8,998 nucleotides of DNA from an uncultured Oscillospiraceae bacterium (GCA_910587205.1 CAJULZ010000108.1:1-8998); one strand, 5' to 3'; counted from the stretch's first letter, positions 1-7,170 are shown. Program-made: numbers and translations. The notes: a model not told the origin generated them from the sequence alone.

Positions 1-1069
1 AGGCGGGGTAGCCCTCCTCGCCGGGCATCTCCTCCAGACGGCCGGACATCTCGCGCAGGGCCTCGGCCCAGCGGGAGGTGGAGTCGGCGATGACGGCCAC
101 GGCGTAGCCCATGTCGCGGAAGTACTCCGCGATGGTGATGCCGGTATACACGGACGCCTCACGGGCGGCCACGGGCATATCGGAGGTGTTGGCGATCAGC
201 ACGGTCCGCTTCATCAGGGACTCGCCGGTGCGGGGGTCCACCAGCTCGGGGAACTCCCGGAGCACGTCGGTCATCTCGTTGCCGCGCTCGCCGCAGCCGA
301 TATACACCACGATGTCCACGTCCGACCACTTGGCCAGGGCGTGCTGCATCACGGTTTTGCCCGAGCCGAAGGGGCCGGGGATGGCGGCGGTGCCGCCCTT
401 GGCCACGGGGAAGAACGTATCCACGATACGCTGCCCGGAGGACAGGGGCTTGACGGGGGGGTACTTGTGCTTATAGGGGCGGCCGATACGCACGGGCCAC
501 TTTTGGCTCATGGCGAGCTCCACGTCCGTACCGTCCTCTTTCGTGAGCACCGCTACGGTCTGCCGGACGGTGTACTGCCCGGCGCTTACCACGCTTTTCA
601 GCGTGCCCTTCAGGTTGGGGGGCACCATGATCTTGTGGAGCACCACCGGGGTCTCGGGGACGGTGCCGATGATGTCGCCGCCCACCACCTTGTCCCCGGC
701 CTTGGCCACGGGGGTGAAGTCCCACAGCTTCTCCAGGTCGATGGCGGGCACCTCCACGCCGCGGGGCAGGTTGTTGCCCTGCACCTTCTCCATGATCTTC
801 TCCAGGGGACGCTGGATGCCGTCATAGATGTTCTCGATCATGCCGGGGCCAAGCTCCACGCTCATGGGGGAGCCGGTGGTCACCACCTCGGTGCCGGGGC
901 CCAGGCCGGAGGTCTCCTCATAGACCTGGATGGAGGCGGAGTCGCCGTTCATGGTGAGGATCTCACCAATGAGGCGCTCGGGACCCACGCGGACCACGTC
1001 GGACATGTTGGCGTCCGCCATGCCGGTGGCCACCACCAGGGGGCCGGAGACCTTAACTACTTTTCCCAT
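1..1069 (-). CDS. ntpA: V-type ATPase catalytic subunit A (3' end outside window)
   Basis: Catalytic subunit of the cytoplasmic V1 head; it hydrolyses or makes ATP in a hexamer with subunit B. I translated the minus strand from the ATG at 1069 and read 356 residues open to the window edge, about 60% of the usual length near 590. The start MGKVVKVSGPLVVA is the family's beta-barrel opening. Walker A is GPFGSGKT at residues 232-239 with Lys238, followed by GERGNE with Glu261; both numbers match E. hirae NtpA. A Walker B-type stretch (AVIADSTSRWAEALRE) follows, and the reading ends at EMPGEEGYPA. A purine-rich GAAAGAAGG lies 11 nt before the ATG. The ATG ten bases upstream is out of frame and was rejected. 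Unlike the other operon genes it is preceded by a structured 175-bp spacer, so its expression may be set partly apart from them. Identification is secure. Confidence 0.97.
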   Translation of the reverse strand, partial: MGKVVKVSGPLVVATGMADANMSDVVRVGPERLIGEILTMNGDSASIQVYEETSGLGPGTEVVTTGSPMSVELGPGMIENIYDGIQRPLEKIMEKVQGNNLPRGVEVPAIDLEKLWDFTPVAKAGDKVVGGDIIGTVPETPVVLHKIMVPPNLKGTLKSVVSAGQYTVRQTVAVLTKEDGTDVELAMSQKWPVRIGRPYKHKYPPVKPLSSGQRIVDTFFPVAKGGTAAIPGPFGSGKTVMQHALAKWSDVDIVVYIGCGERGNEMTDVLREFPELVDPRTGESLMKRTVLIANTSDMPVAAREASVYTGITIAEYFRDMGYAVAVIADSTSRWAEALREMSGRLEEMPGEEGYPA

Positions 1070-1244
1070 AGGTCTGCATACCTTCTTTCTCGTCGGCACA
1101 AACTTCGCTCCGCTTCATCCGGCCTGCGGCCGGGTATCCGCTCCACTCCGTTGTGCCTCCTCTCCAAACCGAACCCGCTTCGCTGGGCTTCGGTTTGGGC
1201 TTTTAGATTCAGATTTAAAAGACTTTGGGTGCCGGAAAAATTCC
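1070..1244 (-). repeat. Structured intergenic spacer with nested inverted repeats
   Basis: This is the only sizeable gap within the ATPase operon. Three inverted repeats are visible. CCAAACCGAA (1164-1173) pairs with TTCGGTTTGG (1189-1198) around a GC loop. CCGGCC (1119-1124) pairs with GGCCGG (1128-1133) around TGC. GGCACAA (1095-1101) pairs with TTGTGCC (1151-1157) and encloses the second hairpin. None is followed by a clear U-run in the minus-strand transcript, so these do not look like ordinary terminators. An open frame crosses the spacer on the minus strand (1057-1296) but its low-complexity Arg-rich translation and overlap with ntpA argue against a gene. The segment may be a dispersed palindromic repeat of the host genome, or an mRNA stability or processing element ahead of ntpA. 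Both are inference. Confidence 0.6.
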
Positions 1245-1454
1245 TTATTGCGGGATGAATGCGACAATGAGGCCGCACAGCCCGGCCAGCGTACACATCA
1301 CGCCGCCAAATCTTGTGGAGATCAGGAACAGGTTGGACGGCTCAGTGCCGCCGCTGTGCTTCCAGCTCTCCGCCAGCTCAAAAATGAACCGTGGGTTCAC
1401 GAGCATCGTAATGCCCATGACAGTCAATGCAAGTCCGGCAATGAAATAAAACAT
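1245..1454 (-). CDS. Small two-helix membrane protein, DUF6199-like
   Basis: A 69-residue protein starting MFYFIAGLALTVMG. Helix 1 covers about residues 2-22 and helix 2 about 48-68 (FGGVMCTLAGLCGLIVAFI). The loop between carries ESWK, then TEPSN and a TRFGG turn. That WK/EPS/TR-G pattern is what I associate with the DUF6199 family of short clostridial membrane proteins; the match is from memory. I chose the ATG at 1454 because AAAGGA sits 5 nt upstream, just after the stop of ntpG at 1465. A longer in-frame start at 1484 would overlap ntpG and lacks a better site. It lies between ntpG and ntpA, in the same direction and close behind ntpG, so it is probably cotranscribed. It is not a standard part of the Ntp complex. 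Function unknown. Confidence 0.8.
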   Translation of the reverse strand: MFYFIAGLALTVMGITMLVNPRFIFELAESWKHSGGTEPSNLFLISTRFGGVMCTLAGLCGLIVAFIPQ

Positions 1455-1464
1455 GGCCGTCCTT

Positions 1465-1782
1465 TTACAGAATATCCGCCCCAACAGCCCGTTCCACGGA
1501 CTTCTTGATGTTCGCCATGCCCATGCCCAGGCTGCCCTCCTTACCGGGAATCAGGATGATCGCCGGGGTGAGCTCGTCCTTGTACCGGGCGATATCCGCC
1601 TCCATCTGGGCGGCGAACTGCTCGGTGAGGTAGACCACCGCGAAGTCCTCCTTGGCGATGCGGTGCAGGGTGTGGCGGGCCTGCTCCACGTTGTCCGCGG
1701 GGAAAACCGTCAGCCCCAGGGCCTTGAAGCCCAGGACGCTGTCCTTATCGCCCAGAACGGCGATCTGATAGCTGTTTGCCAT
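1465..1782 (-). CDS. ntpG: V-type ATPase subunit F (NtpG)
   Basis: Subunit F belongs to the central rotor stalk and joins subunit D between the A3B3 head and subunit C. The protein is 105 residues, normal for the family. It opens with MANSYQIAVLGDKDSVLGFKALG, the conserved first strand and helix of the Rossmann-like fold, continues with FAVVYLTEQF and closes with ELTPAIILIPGKEGSLG. The last region is the conserved PxIILIPG strand and glycine loop. A strong GGGGGAG site lies just before the ATG, and the gap from the ntpC stop is 15 nt. In E. hirae naming this protein is NtpG, while NtpF is the peripheral-stalk subunit. It is followed 10 nt later by the small membrane protein gene instead of ntpA directly. 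Confidence 0.95.
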   Translation of the reverse strand: MANSYQIAVLGDKDSVLGFKALGLTVFPADNVEQARHTLHRIAKEDFAVVYLTEQFAAQMEADIARYKDELTPAIILIPGKEGSLGMGMANIKKSVERAVGADIL

Positions 1783-1797
1783 ACGTCTCCCCCTTTC

Positions 1798-2799
1798 TTA
1801 ACAGTAGGCCCGGCGCAGGCGCTGCCGGATGGTGGTGCCGTCCAGGCCGGCCATGCGGCCGGTGAGGATGATACGGATGGCGGTGGCCTCCGCCTCCCTG
1901 GCGTACAGGTAGGCGGCCACGGGCTGTTCCCCGAAGGGGATCATCCGGGCCTGGGCGGCGTAGGCCATGATGGCGTCGTCGCACAACCGCTCGAACTCGG
2001 TGAGCGCCCCGCCGTTGGGGACGGCCAGGGCGGAGCCCGCCTCAGCGGCCGGGGCCAGGGGTGAATTGTGGTACAGCCGGGCCAGGTCGGGGCCGGGGGT
2101 GTTGGCGATGTCCGCCGGGGGCACCGCGCCCCCCTCCACCAGCACCAGGCGCAGGAAGTCGGGGCCCTTGTCCAGCCGGGCGGCGCGCACGGCGGCGCGC
2201 AGGTTGGCCCCGTCGATGGACAGGGCGACATAGCCCTCCAGGAATTTGCTGCCCGATTCCTTTGCCAAGGCGGCCAGCTCCCCGTAATAGGCCCGGTCCA
2301 GGACGAAATCGGCCTGCTGGGGGTCGCCGGAGGAGCCCAGCAGTTCCCGGGCGCGGGCCACCGCTTCCTGGAATGCCGGGGTATATGCGCGCAAATCCTC
2401 CCGGCGGAAGTCCTCGGCCAGCGCCTCCGGGTCATACCGCCCGCCGCGCAGGAGCAGCCGGTTTTGGTCAATCCCCAGGGCCTGGGCCTTCACCAAGGTT
2501 TTGGCGTTGTGGTAGTCGTACTTGCAGCGGAACACGTCCAGCAGGGCCGGGGCGTCCACCGCCTTGCCCAGATCCTCGAACAAAGCGCCCTGGGCGTCGG
2601 CCAGCAGGTCCTCCAGGGCGGAGGGGGTGGGCTCGGCCAGGTCGGGGTAGCCGCATTCGCCCAGCACCTTGGCGGCCTCGGCGGCGTCCTTGGCGTCGAT
2701 CATCCGCTCCATCCGCTCCGCGGTGAGCAGCCGGGTTTCCATTACCCGCACCCGGGCGGAGATGGACAGGAAATCTGTTTCCTTCACTTTTTTTGACAA
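1798..2799 (-). CDS. ntpC: V-type ATPase subunit C (NtpC/AtpC, d-like)
   Basis: Subunit C is the funnel-shaped adaptor that connects the central stalk (D/F) to the membrane rotor ring of subunit K. From the start chosen here the protein is 333 residues, typical for V/A-type subunit C. Family features include the N-terminal DFLSISARVRVMETRLLTAERMERM helix, CKYDYHNAKTLVKA near the middle (the conserved YDYHN motif), and the C-terminal PFGEQPVAAYLYAREAEATAIRIILTGRMAG. I prefer the TTG at 2799 because AAAGGGGG lies 7 nt upstream and the product MSKKVKETDFL matches the usual family start. The in-frame ATG at 2817 would add six residues but has no clear ribosome binding site. The gene follows ntpE after a short gap and is followed 15 nt later by ntpG. 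Confidence 0.95.
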   Translation of the reverse strand: MSKKVKETDFLSISARVRVMETRLLTAERMERMIDAKDAAEAAKVLGECGYPDLAEPTPSALEDLLADAQGALFEDLGKAVDAPALLDVFRCKYDYHNAKTLVKAQALGIDQNRLLLRGGRYDPEALAEDFRREDLRAYTPAFQEAVARARELLGSSGDPQQADFVLDRAYYGELAALAKESGSKFLEGYVALSIDGANLRAAVRAARLDKGPDFLRLVLVEGGAVPPADIANTPGPDLARLYHNSPLAPAAEAGSALAVPNGGALTEFERLCDDAIMAYAAQARMIPFGEQPVAAYLYAREAEATAIRIILTGRMAGLDGTTIRQRLRRAYC

Positions 2800-2838
2800 G
2801 TTTTTTCCCCCTTTCATCTCAATATGGAAAGGGCTTTG

Positions 2839-3525
2839 TCATTCAAACAGCACTTTGGCAACCTCGCCGGCCAGCGCGCCGCGCTGGAGCCGGATCAGGG
2901 TGTCAAAGGTGCAGTTGACCTCCACCGCGCCGTCGCTGAGGATAAAGCCGCCGTCCATGGGGCGGGTCTCCTCCGCCAGGGTGAGCATCCCGGTGCCGTT
3001 GAGGACGGCGGACGCGCCGGTGACAACCTTGTCCAGAAGGGCCCCGGCCTTGGAGGCGGACACCTCCTCGGGCAGCTTGGGGGCCACGGCCTTGGCCAGC
3101 TTCTCGTTGGCGGCTATCACCACCGCCTTGCCCACCTGGGCCCGGTCGGGGGAGGAGAAGATGAGCTTCTCCCGCCCGGTGGTGGACGCCTGTACCGCCA
3201 GGCCGGCCAGCAGGGCGACATATTCCTCCCGGGGGAGGTCCAGCAGCTTTTTGTGGGCCAGCTGGAACGCTTCCTCGATGACCTCCTGCTTAGCGGCGAG
3301 CACCGCCTTGCGGCACTCCATCTGGGCGGTGGAGGCCATACGGTCCTCCCGCTCAGCAGCAGCCTTTTTGCCCTGGGCCACCACCTCGTCGCCCACGGCC
3401 TGGGCTTGGGCCCGCGCGTCCTCGGCCGCCTGGGCGGCACGGGCGCGGGCCTCAGCCAGCATGGCGTCGATCTCCGCCTGGCTGTCCTGCTGGATGCGCG
3501 CGGTAATCTGTTCAATTCCGTTCAT
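2839..3525 (-). CDS. ntpE: V-type ATPase subunit E, peripheral stalk
   Basis: Subunit E pairs with the G/H-type subunit (encoded first in this operon) to form the peripheral stalk that stops the A3B3 head rotating. The protein has 228 residues, within the usual range near 200. Residues 1 to about 110 are an Ala/Glu/Gln/Arg-rich helix predicted to be a coiled coil. The C-terminal globular domain ends with GGFILSDGAVEVNCTFDTLI, the family's most conserved region (glycine pair, then SDG and a V-N-S/T-F-D-like strand). It starts 37 nt after the ntpK stop, with AAAGGCGG about 13 nt ahead of the ATG, a rather long spacing. Identification rests on the C-terminal motif, length and operon position. 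Confidence 0.95.
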   Translation of the reverse strand: MNGIEQITARIQQDSQAEIDAMLAEARARAAQAAEDARAQAQAVGDEVVAQGKKAAAEREDRMASTAQMECRKAVLAAKQEVIEEAFQLAHKKLLDLPREEYVALLAGLAVQASTTGREKLIFSSPDRAQVGKAVVIAANEKLAKAVAPKLPEEVSASKAGALLDKVVTGASAVLNGTGMLTLAEETRPMDGGFILSDGAVEVNCTFDTLIRLQRGALAGEVAKVLFE

Positions 3526-3562
3526 GTGTTTGGTTTACCGCCTTTCCGAAATTAGGGGCGCC

Positions 3563-4054
3563 TTACAGCTGGTACATCATGACCAGCAGGATGGTGGCCA
3601 CCAGGGACAGGATGGCGTAGAACTCCACGATACCGGCCAGAATGATGCCCTTGGAGAACTGGTCGGGGCGCTTGGCGACGATGTTGATGGAGGCGGCGGC
3701 CACGCGGCCCTGGGCGATGGCGGACAGCAGGCCGCCCAGCGCCATGGGGATGCAGGCCCAGAAGATGGCCACGCCGTCCTGGATGGTGAGCTGGGCCATC
3801 TGGCCGCCGAACACGTTGATCTTCAGCAGCACCATGAACCACGCCACGATGCCGTACAGGCCCTGGGTGCCGGGGAGCACCTGGAGAATCATGCACTTGG
3901 AGAAATGCTCAGGGGTCTCGGAGATGACGCCGGTGGCGGCCTCACCCACCATGCCGGTGCCCTTGGCGGAGCCGATGCAGCACAGAGCCACCGCCAGGGC
4001 AGCGCCGAAATAGGCCAGGCCGATCCCGCCGAACGCGTTGAAGAAAGCTTCCAT
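3563..4054 (-). CDS. ntpK: V-type ATPase subunit K, Na+-type membrane rotor proteolipid
   Basis: Subunit K forms the rotor ring in the membrane and carries the transported ion. The 163-residue protein is a fused pair of proteolipid hairpins with four membrane helices, the bacterial V-type length of about 155-160. Each half carries a G-A-rich cytoplasmic loop (IGSAKGTGMVGEAA at 27-40 and IAQGRVAAASINIVAKRP at 113-130). Only the second half keeps the ion carboxylate, Glu144 in GIVEFYAIL; the matching site in the first half has Gln64. Residues equivalent to the E. hirae Na+ ligands are all present: Leu60, Thr63, Gln64 (LPGTQGLYG), Gln115 and Glu144. Start ATG at 4054 has AAGGAGG inside the end of ntpI, whose stop lies one base upstream, so translation is probably coupled. 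Confidence 0.97.
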   Translation of the reverse strand: MEAFFNAFGGIGLAYFGAALAVALCCIGSAKGTGMVGEAATGVISETPEHFSKCMILQVLPGTQGLYGIVAWFMVLLKINVFGGQMAQLTIQDGVAIFWACIPMALGGLLSAIAQGRVAAASINIVAKRPDQFSKGIILAGIVEFYAILSLVATILLVMMYQL

Positions 4055-4055
4055 T

Positions 4056-6026
4056 TTAATTTTCCTCCTTAATGATATCTACATATTGGGTGTCGATGGA
4101 CAGGGGACGATAGGGCTTCCCGCCCTCTTTGTAAAACCGCCCGAAGAACTCCAGGCACTGGAGCCGGAGGTCGTGGACGTAAGCGCCCAACAGGCTCAGG
4201 GCCAGGTTCAGCGCGTTGCCCAGCAGGGAGATCACGATGAATACAGGGACGATGCCCGTGGTGGCGCCCAGGGTGTTGAACACCGAGGCGATGACGCTGC
4301 CGGACACCATCAGGGCCATCAGGCGGATATAGGACAAGATGTCGCTGAAGAACCCGGTGACGCCGTTGTAGATGATACCCACCAGGCTGGTCACTTTGCC
4401 GAAGCCTTTGGCCTGGCGGGTGCCGCCCAGGGCCAGCATCAGTCCGCCGGCGGCGAGCAGGGCCAAGCCCACAGAGCCCAGCGCGGCGGGGACGCCCGCC
4501 AGCAGCTTGCCGCAGATGAACAGGGCCAGGCCGCCCAGCACGATCCACCAGGAGATCTCGCTGAACAGCGCGTCGATGAAATCGCCGTCCTTGGTTTTTT
4601 TCCATACGCTGACCGCCATGCCGGTGAACACCTGGATCACGCCCAGCGCCAGCGAGCCCACCATGATGGCCACGATGTCGTCCAGGGCGGTGAACAGGGC
4701 GGGCATCTCAAAGGTGCTGTTGGGGTTGATCATGGTCACCAGCTGGGGGATCATATCCCCGAAGAAGCCGCCGCTGGCCGCGCCCCACAGGATCGTGCTG
4801 ATCCCGCACCAGAAGATCATCTCCATGAAGTTGGGGTTCTTGGGCTTTTTCTTCAGCAGGATCACGGCGGACGCCGCCACCATCAGCAGCCCGTAGGCCA
4901 TGTCGGCCATGATCATCCCGAAAAACAGGATGAAGAAGGGGGCCATGAGGGGGTTGGGGTCGATGCCGTCGTAGGCGGGCAGGGAGTACATCTCGGTGAT
5001 GGTGTTCATGGAGCGGGTGACAAAGTTGTTTTTCAGCTTCACCGGCACATCGGGGATCTCGTCCCCGGTGGGGTCGGCGGTCTCCCACGCGCAGGGGAAG
5101 CCGCCCAGCAGCTGGGCCAGGGCGGGTTCCTGGTCGGCGGGCAGCCAGCCCTCCAGCAGGAATGCGGCACCGGTGTCGATGAGCCGGGCTTTGTTCTCCT
5201 CCCGGCTGATCTCCTGGGCGGCGCGGTCGGCGCACAGGCGCAGCAGGGCGCGGCTGTCGCCCAGGGAGGCGATGTGGGCCTTGTGCTCGGCGGCCTGGCG
5301 CTCCAAGGCGGCGATGCGGTTGTCCAGCAGGCGCACATTATCCGCCGCGGCGCCCGTCCAGCCCCGGAGGGCGGCGCGGGAGAAGCCGAAGGGCCGCATG
5401 GCCTCGGTGCAGGCGGACAGGGCGCTGGCGTGACACACGAGCAGGAAATAGCGCAGCTCCTGGTCGCTGCCCGCGGGGAACAGCTCGGCCAGCTCCGTGG
5501 CCTGGGCCACCTCCGCCTGGAGGGCGGCAAAGTCCACGTTGGCGGGCACGGAGCCGAACAGGATGGGGACGGTGGCGTCCCCCTCGGTCTCCAGGGGCAC
5601 GTCCAGGGGCACCCAGGGCTCCAGGGACGCTTTCTGGGCCTGGAGCTTGGACTGCTCGGCCAGGCACTGGGCCAGGGCCCGGTCTGCGTCCGTTACCTCC
5701 CAGGCGGAGGCCAGCCCGGCGTCGTACACGCTGTCGTCAAAGAGCTGGGCCTCGGTCATGGTGGGGCGGGGGGCCAGCAGGCCGTCCTTGGCGGGCGCGC
5801 AGCGGGCCAGGATGGTAAGGGCGCCGTCGATCAGCTGCTGCTGTTCCCGGGCCTTGGCCAGGCCGCTGCCCTCCGGCTTGGCCAGGCCGGACCACTCCGG
5901 GCTGGACAGGTCGACGGGCGGCTCGCTGAATTCCACGCAGCCCAGGCTTTGCAGGGGGCGGAGCAGGCGCTCCCGGTCCGACCGCAGGGCCAGCAGGCGC
6001 AGCCGTTTCATTTTTACGATCGCCAT
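4056..6026 (-). CDS. ntpI: V-type ATPase subunit I (stator a-type, ion half-channels)
   Basis: Subunit I is the membrane stator: it carries the two ion half-channels next to the K ring and anchors the peripheral stalk. The protein is 656 residues, normal for bacterial NtpI. The N-terminal cytoplasmic half begins MAIVKMKRLRLLALRSDRE, includes LQSLGCVEF and has long helical stretches. The C-terminal half from about residue 360 (APFFILFFGMIMADMAYGLL) holds roughly seven or eight membrane helices. The conserved FSDILSYIRLMAL motif contains Arg568, the counterpart of the essential arginine of a-subunits that releases the ion from the rotor glutamate. Start ATG at 6026 overlaps the ntpF stop by one base (TGATG) and has AGGG 8 nt upstream. 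The longer in-frame extension to 6107 reads as Arg/Pro-rich shadow of ntpF and was rejected. Confidence 0.97.
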   Translation of the reverse strand: MAIVKMKRLRLLALRSDRERLLRPLQSLGCVEFSEPPVDLSSPEWSGLAKPEGSGLAKAREQQQLIDGALTILARCAPAKDGLLAPRPTMTEAQLFDDSVYDAGLASAWEVTDADRALAQCLAEQSKLQAQKASLEPWVPLDVPLETEGDATVPILFGSVPANVDFAALQAEVAQATELAELFPAGSDQELRYFLLVCHASALSACTEAMRPFGFSRAALRGWTGAAADNVRLLDNRIAALERQAAEHKAHIASLGDSRALLRLCADRAAQEISREENKARLIDTGAAFLLEGWLPADQEPALAQLLGGFPCAWETADPTGDEIPDVPVKLKNNFVTRSMNTITEMYSLPAYDGIDPNPLMAPFFILFFGMIMADMAYGLLMVAASAVILLKKKPKNPNFMEMIFWCGISTILWGAASGGFFGDMIPQLVTMINPNSTFEMPALFTALDDIVAIMVGSLALGVIQVFTGMAVSVWKKTKDGDFIDALFSEISWWIVLGGLALFICGKLLAGVPAALGSVGLALLAAGGLMLALGGTRQAKGFGKVTSLVGIIYNGVTGFFSDILSYIRLMALMVSGSVIASVFNTLGATTGIVPVFIVISLLGNALNLALSLLGAYVHDLRLQCLEFFGRFYKEGGKPYRPLSIDTQYVDIIKEEN

Positions 6027-6340
6027 CAGCTGTTCCCTACCCTTCCAACGATAAGGCCGGCGGCGCGGTCGAGACGGCCGCGTGCGGCCTGCTTCAGCGC
6101 CTCGCATTGGGCGGCGCTGTCGGCCAGGGCCTGTTGGGCCCGGTTCCCGGCCCGTTCCTCCGCCTCCGCCAGCATCGCCTTCACGACTTCCTCGGCCTGG
6201 GCGCGGGCATCGGCAACGAGCTGCTTTCCGGCGCGCTCGGCGTCGGCCACGATGCGCTTGGCCTCGTCGGCGGCGCGGGCCTTCTGCTCACGGGCGGCCT
6301 GCTCGGCGGCGGTGACCTTTTGGATGGCCTCTAAAGACAT
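6026..6340 (-). CDS. ntpF: V-type ATPase subunit G/H, peripheral stalk (NtpF)
   Basis: First gene of the operon; its product is the long helix that pairs with subunit E in the peripheral stalk. The 104-residue protein is almost wholly helical and rich in Ala, Glu, Lys and Arg, opening MSLEAIQKVTAAEQAAREQKA and ending QAARGRLDRAAGLIVGRVGNS, which is the usual pattern for bacterial V-type G/H subunits of about 100-110 residues. The start is fixed by a strong GAGGTGAGG placed 5 nt before the ATG at 6340. A longer open frame begins with a TTG at 6391, but adds 17 residues unlike the family and has no properly spaced site. It overlaps ntpI by one base. Sequence identity is low in this family, so the call leans on composition, length and operon position. 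Confidence 0.9.
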   Translation of the reverse strand: MSLEAIQKVTAAEQAAREQKARAADEAKRIVADAERAGKQLVADARAQAEEVVKAMLAEAEERAGNRAQQALADSAAQCEALKQAARGRLDRAAGLIVGRVGNS

Positions 6341-6409
6341 TGTTTCCTCACCTCTTTCACTTTGTGGGAAGCAAATGGGGCACTTGTACAACCTCCCAGT
6401 ATGGCAATG

Positions 6410-6438
6410 ATTCTACCACTTTTTCCAGTGGTTAGCAA
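6410..6438 (-). promoter_or_regulatory. Predicted sigma-70/sigma-A promoter of the ntp operon
   Basis: On the minus strand a -35 box TTGCTA (6433-6438) is followed after exactly 17 bp by a -10 box TAGAAT (6410-6415, five of six consensus bases). Transcription would start near 6403, giving a leader of about 60 nt before ntpF. The spacer itself contains an inverted repeat, CCACT and AGTGG around GGAAAA (6417-6432), which could be a regulator site. No other promoter-like pair of similar quality was seen in 6341-6500. Confidence 0.65.
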
Positions 6439-6500
6439 GCCTTTTCCAAGGGAAATGAATGACGAATCCCCTGCTGCCGTCATAATATCCAGACAATGGG

Positions 6501-6536
6501 AAATAAAGCCCCGCCCCGAGGGAACCGGGGCGGGGC
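6501..6536 (-). terminator. Rho-independent terminator of the acetyltransferase gene
   Basis: A perfect 11-bp stem of G-C pairs (arms 6508-6518 and 6526-6536, GCCCCGCCCCG with its complement) encloses a 7-nt loop. In the minus-strand transcript it is followed directly by UUUAUUU (6501-6507). It begins 7 nt after the stop codon at 6544 and separates the acetyltransferase from the ntp promoter downstream. Confidence 0.9.
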
Positions 6537-6543
6537 CGGGGGA

Positions 6544-7170
6544 TTATAACAGGCGGGCGATATCACCGGAGCGGATGGCCGGGAGATTGGCGGCAATGCG
6601 CTCCTCCGGCCAGTCCCACCATTTCAGGGCAAGCAGTTTTTCAATGCCGGCGTCGTCAAACCGGCGGCGGATGGGCTTGGCCGGAACGCCGCCCACGACG
6701 GCGTAGGGGGGCACGTCCCGGGTGACCACGGCCCGGGCGCCGATGACCGCGCCGTCGCCGATGGTGACGCCCGCCAGGATGACAGCCTCGTAGCCGATCC
6801 ACACGTCGTTGCCCACCACAATGCCGCCCTTGTTGTCCCAGGCCTGGGGGATGTCCGCCACGTCCAGCCCCCACTCCTCAAAAAAGATGGGGAAGGGGTA
6901 GGTGGACAGGCTGCCCAGGGCGTGGTTGGCGCTGTTAAAGAGGAACTTCGCGCCGCAGGCGATGGAGCAGAACTGCCCGATCACCAGCCGCTCGTGGTTG
7001 ATGGGGTAGTGGTAGAGCACGTTGTTGCGCTGAAAATCTCTGGGGTCGCGGACAAAGTCGTCGTAGGTGGTGTACCGGCCCACGGAAATGGAGGGATCGG
7101 TCACCACGTTTTGCAGGTAGACGGTGCTGTGCCCCTGGGAGCGGGGATAAATTTTCCATTGCGGGATCAT
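6544..7170 (-). CDS. CatB/Vat-family xenobiotic O-acetyltransferase
   Basis: Predicted cytoplasmic, trimeric left-handed beta-helix enzyme that moves an acetyl group from acetyl-CoA to a hydroxyl group; relatives inactivate chloramphenicol (CatB) or streptogramin A (Vat). The 208 residues match the family length of about 209-212. Visible features are ISVGRYTTYDD (28-38), LVIGQFCSIACGAKF (62-76), NSANHALGS (79-87) with the probable catalytic His83, STYPFPIFFEEW (89-100), GNDVWIGYEAVILAG (120-134), IGDGAVIGARAVVTRDVPPY (137-156), GGVPAKPIRRRF (160-171) and the closing KWWDWPEE (183-190). The IG-x4 hexapeptides form the coils. The HYP..NSANH..STYPF arrangement is closer to Vat than to CatB. AGGAGG lies 7 nt before the ATG. 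It has its own terminator and no close partner gene. Substrate cannot be read from the sequence; a housekeeping sugar or cell-wall acetylase is also possible. Confidence 0.92.
   Translation of the reverse strand: MIPQWKIYPRSQGHSTVYLQNVVTDPSISVGRYTTYDDFVRDPRDFQRNNVLYHYPINHERLVIGQFCSIACGAKFLFNSANHALGSLSTYPFPIFFEEWGLDVADIPQAWDNKGGIVVGNDVWIGYEAVILAGVTIGDGAVIGARAVVTRDVPPYAVVGGVPAKPIRRRFDDAGIEKLLALKWWDWPEERIAANLPAIRSGDIARLL

Noticed and set aside
341..1258. 305-codon plus-strand open frame opposite ntpA
   Set aside because: His/Gly-rich shadow of the ntpA coding strand, no ribosome binding site or domain.
1057..1296. 79-codon minus-strand frame spanning the spacer before ntpA
   Set aside because: Overlaps the start of ntpA and the end of the small membrane gene in another frame; Arg-rich translation follows the palindromic repeats.
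2669..4072. 467-codon plus-strand open frame across ntpE and ntpK
   Set aside because: Ser/Ala/Arg-rich and without motifs; both genes beneath it are secure on the other strand.
6341..6391. N-terminal extension of ntpF starting at TTG 6391 with a CPIC motif
   Set aside because: The extra residues do not fit the family and the strong GAGGTGAGG site points to the ATG at 6340.
4038..6410. 790-codon open frame on the plus strand opposite ntpI
   Set aside because: Translation is a Gly/Gln/His/Val-rich string with no domain, exactly antisense to a well-identified subunit. High GC and codon bias leave antisense frames open.
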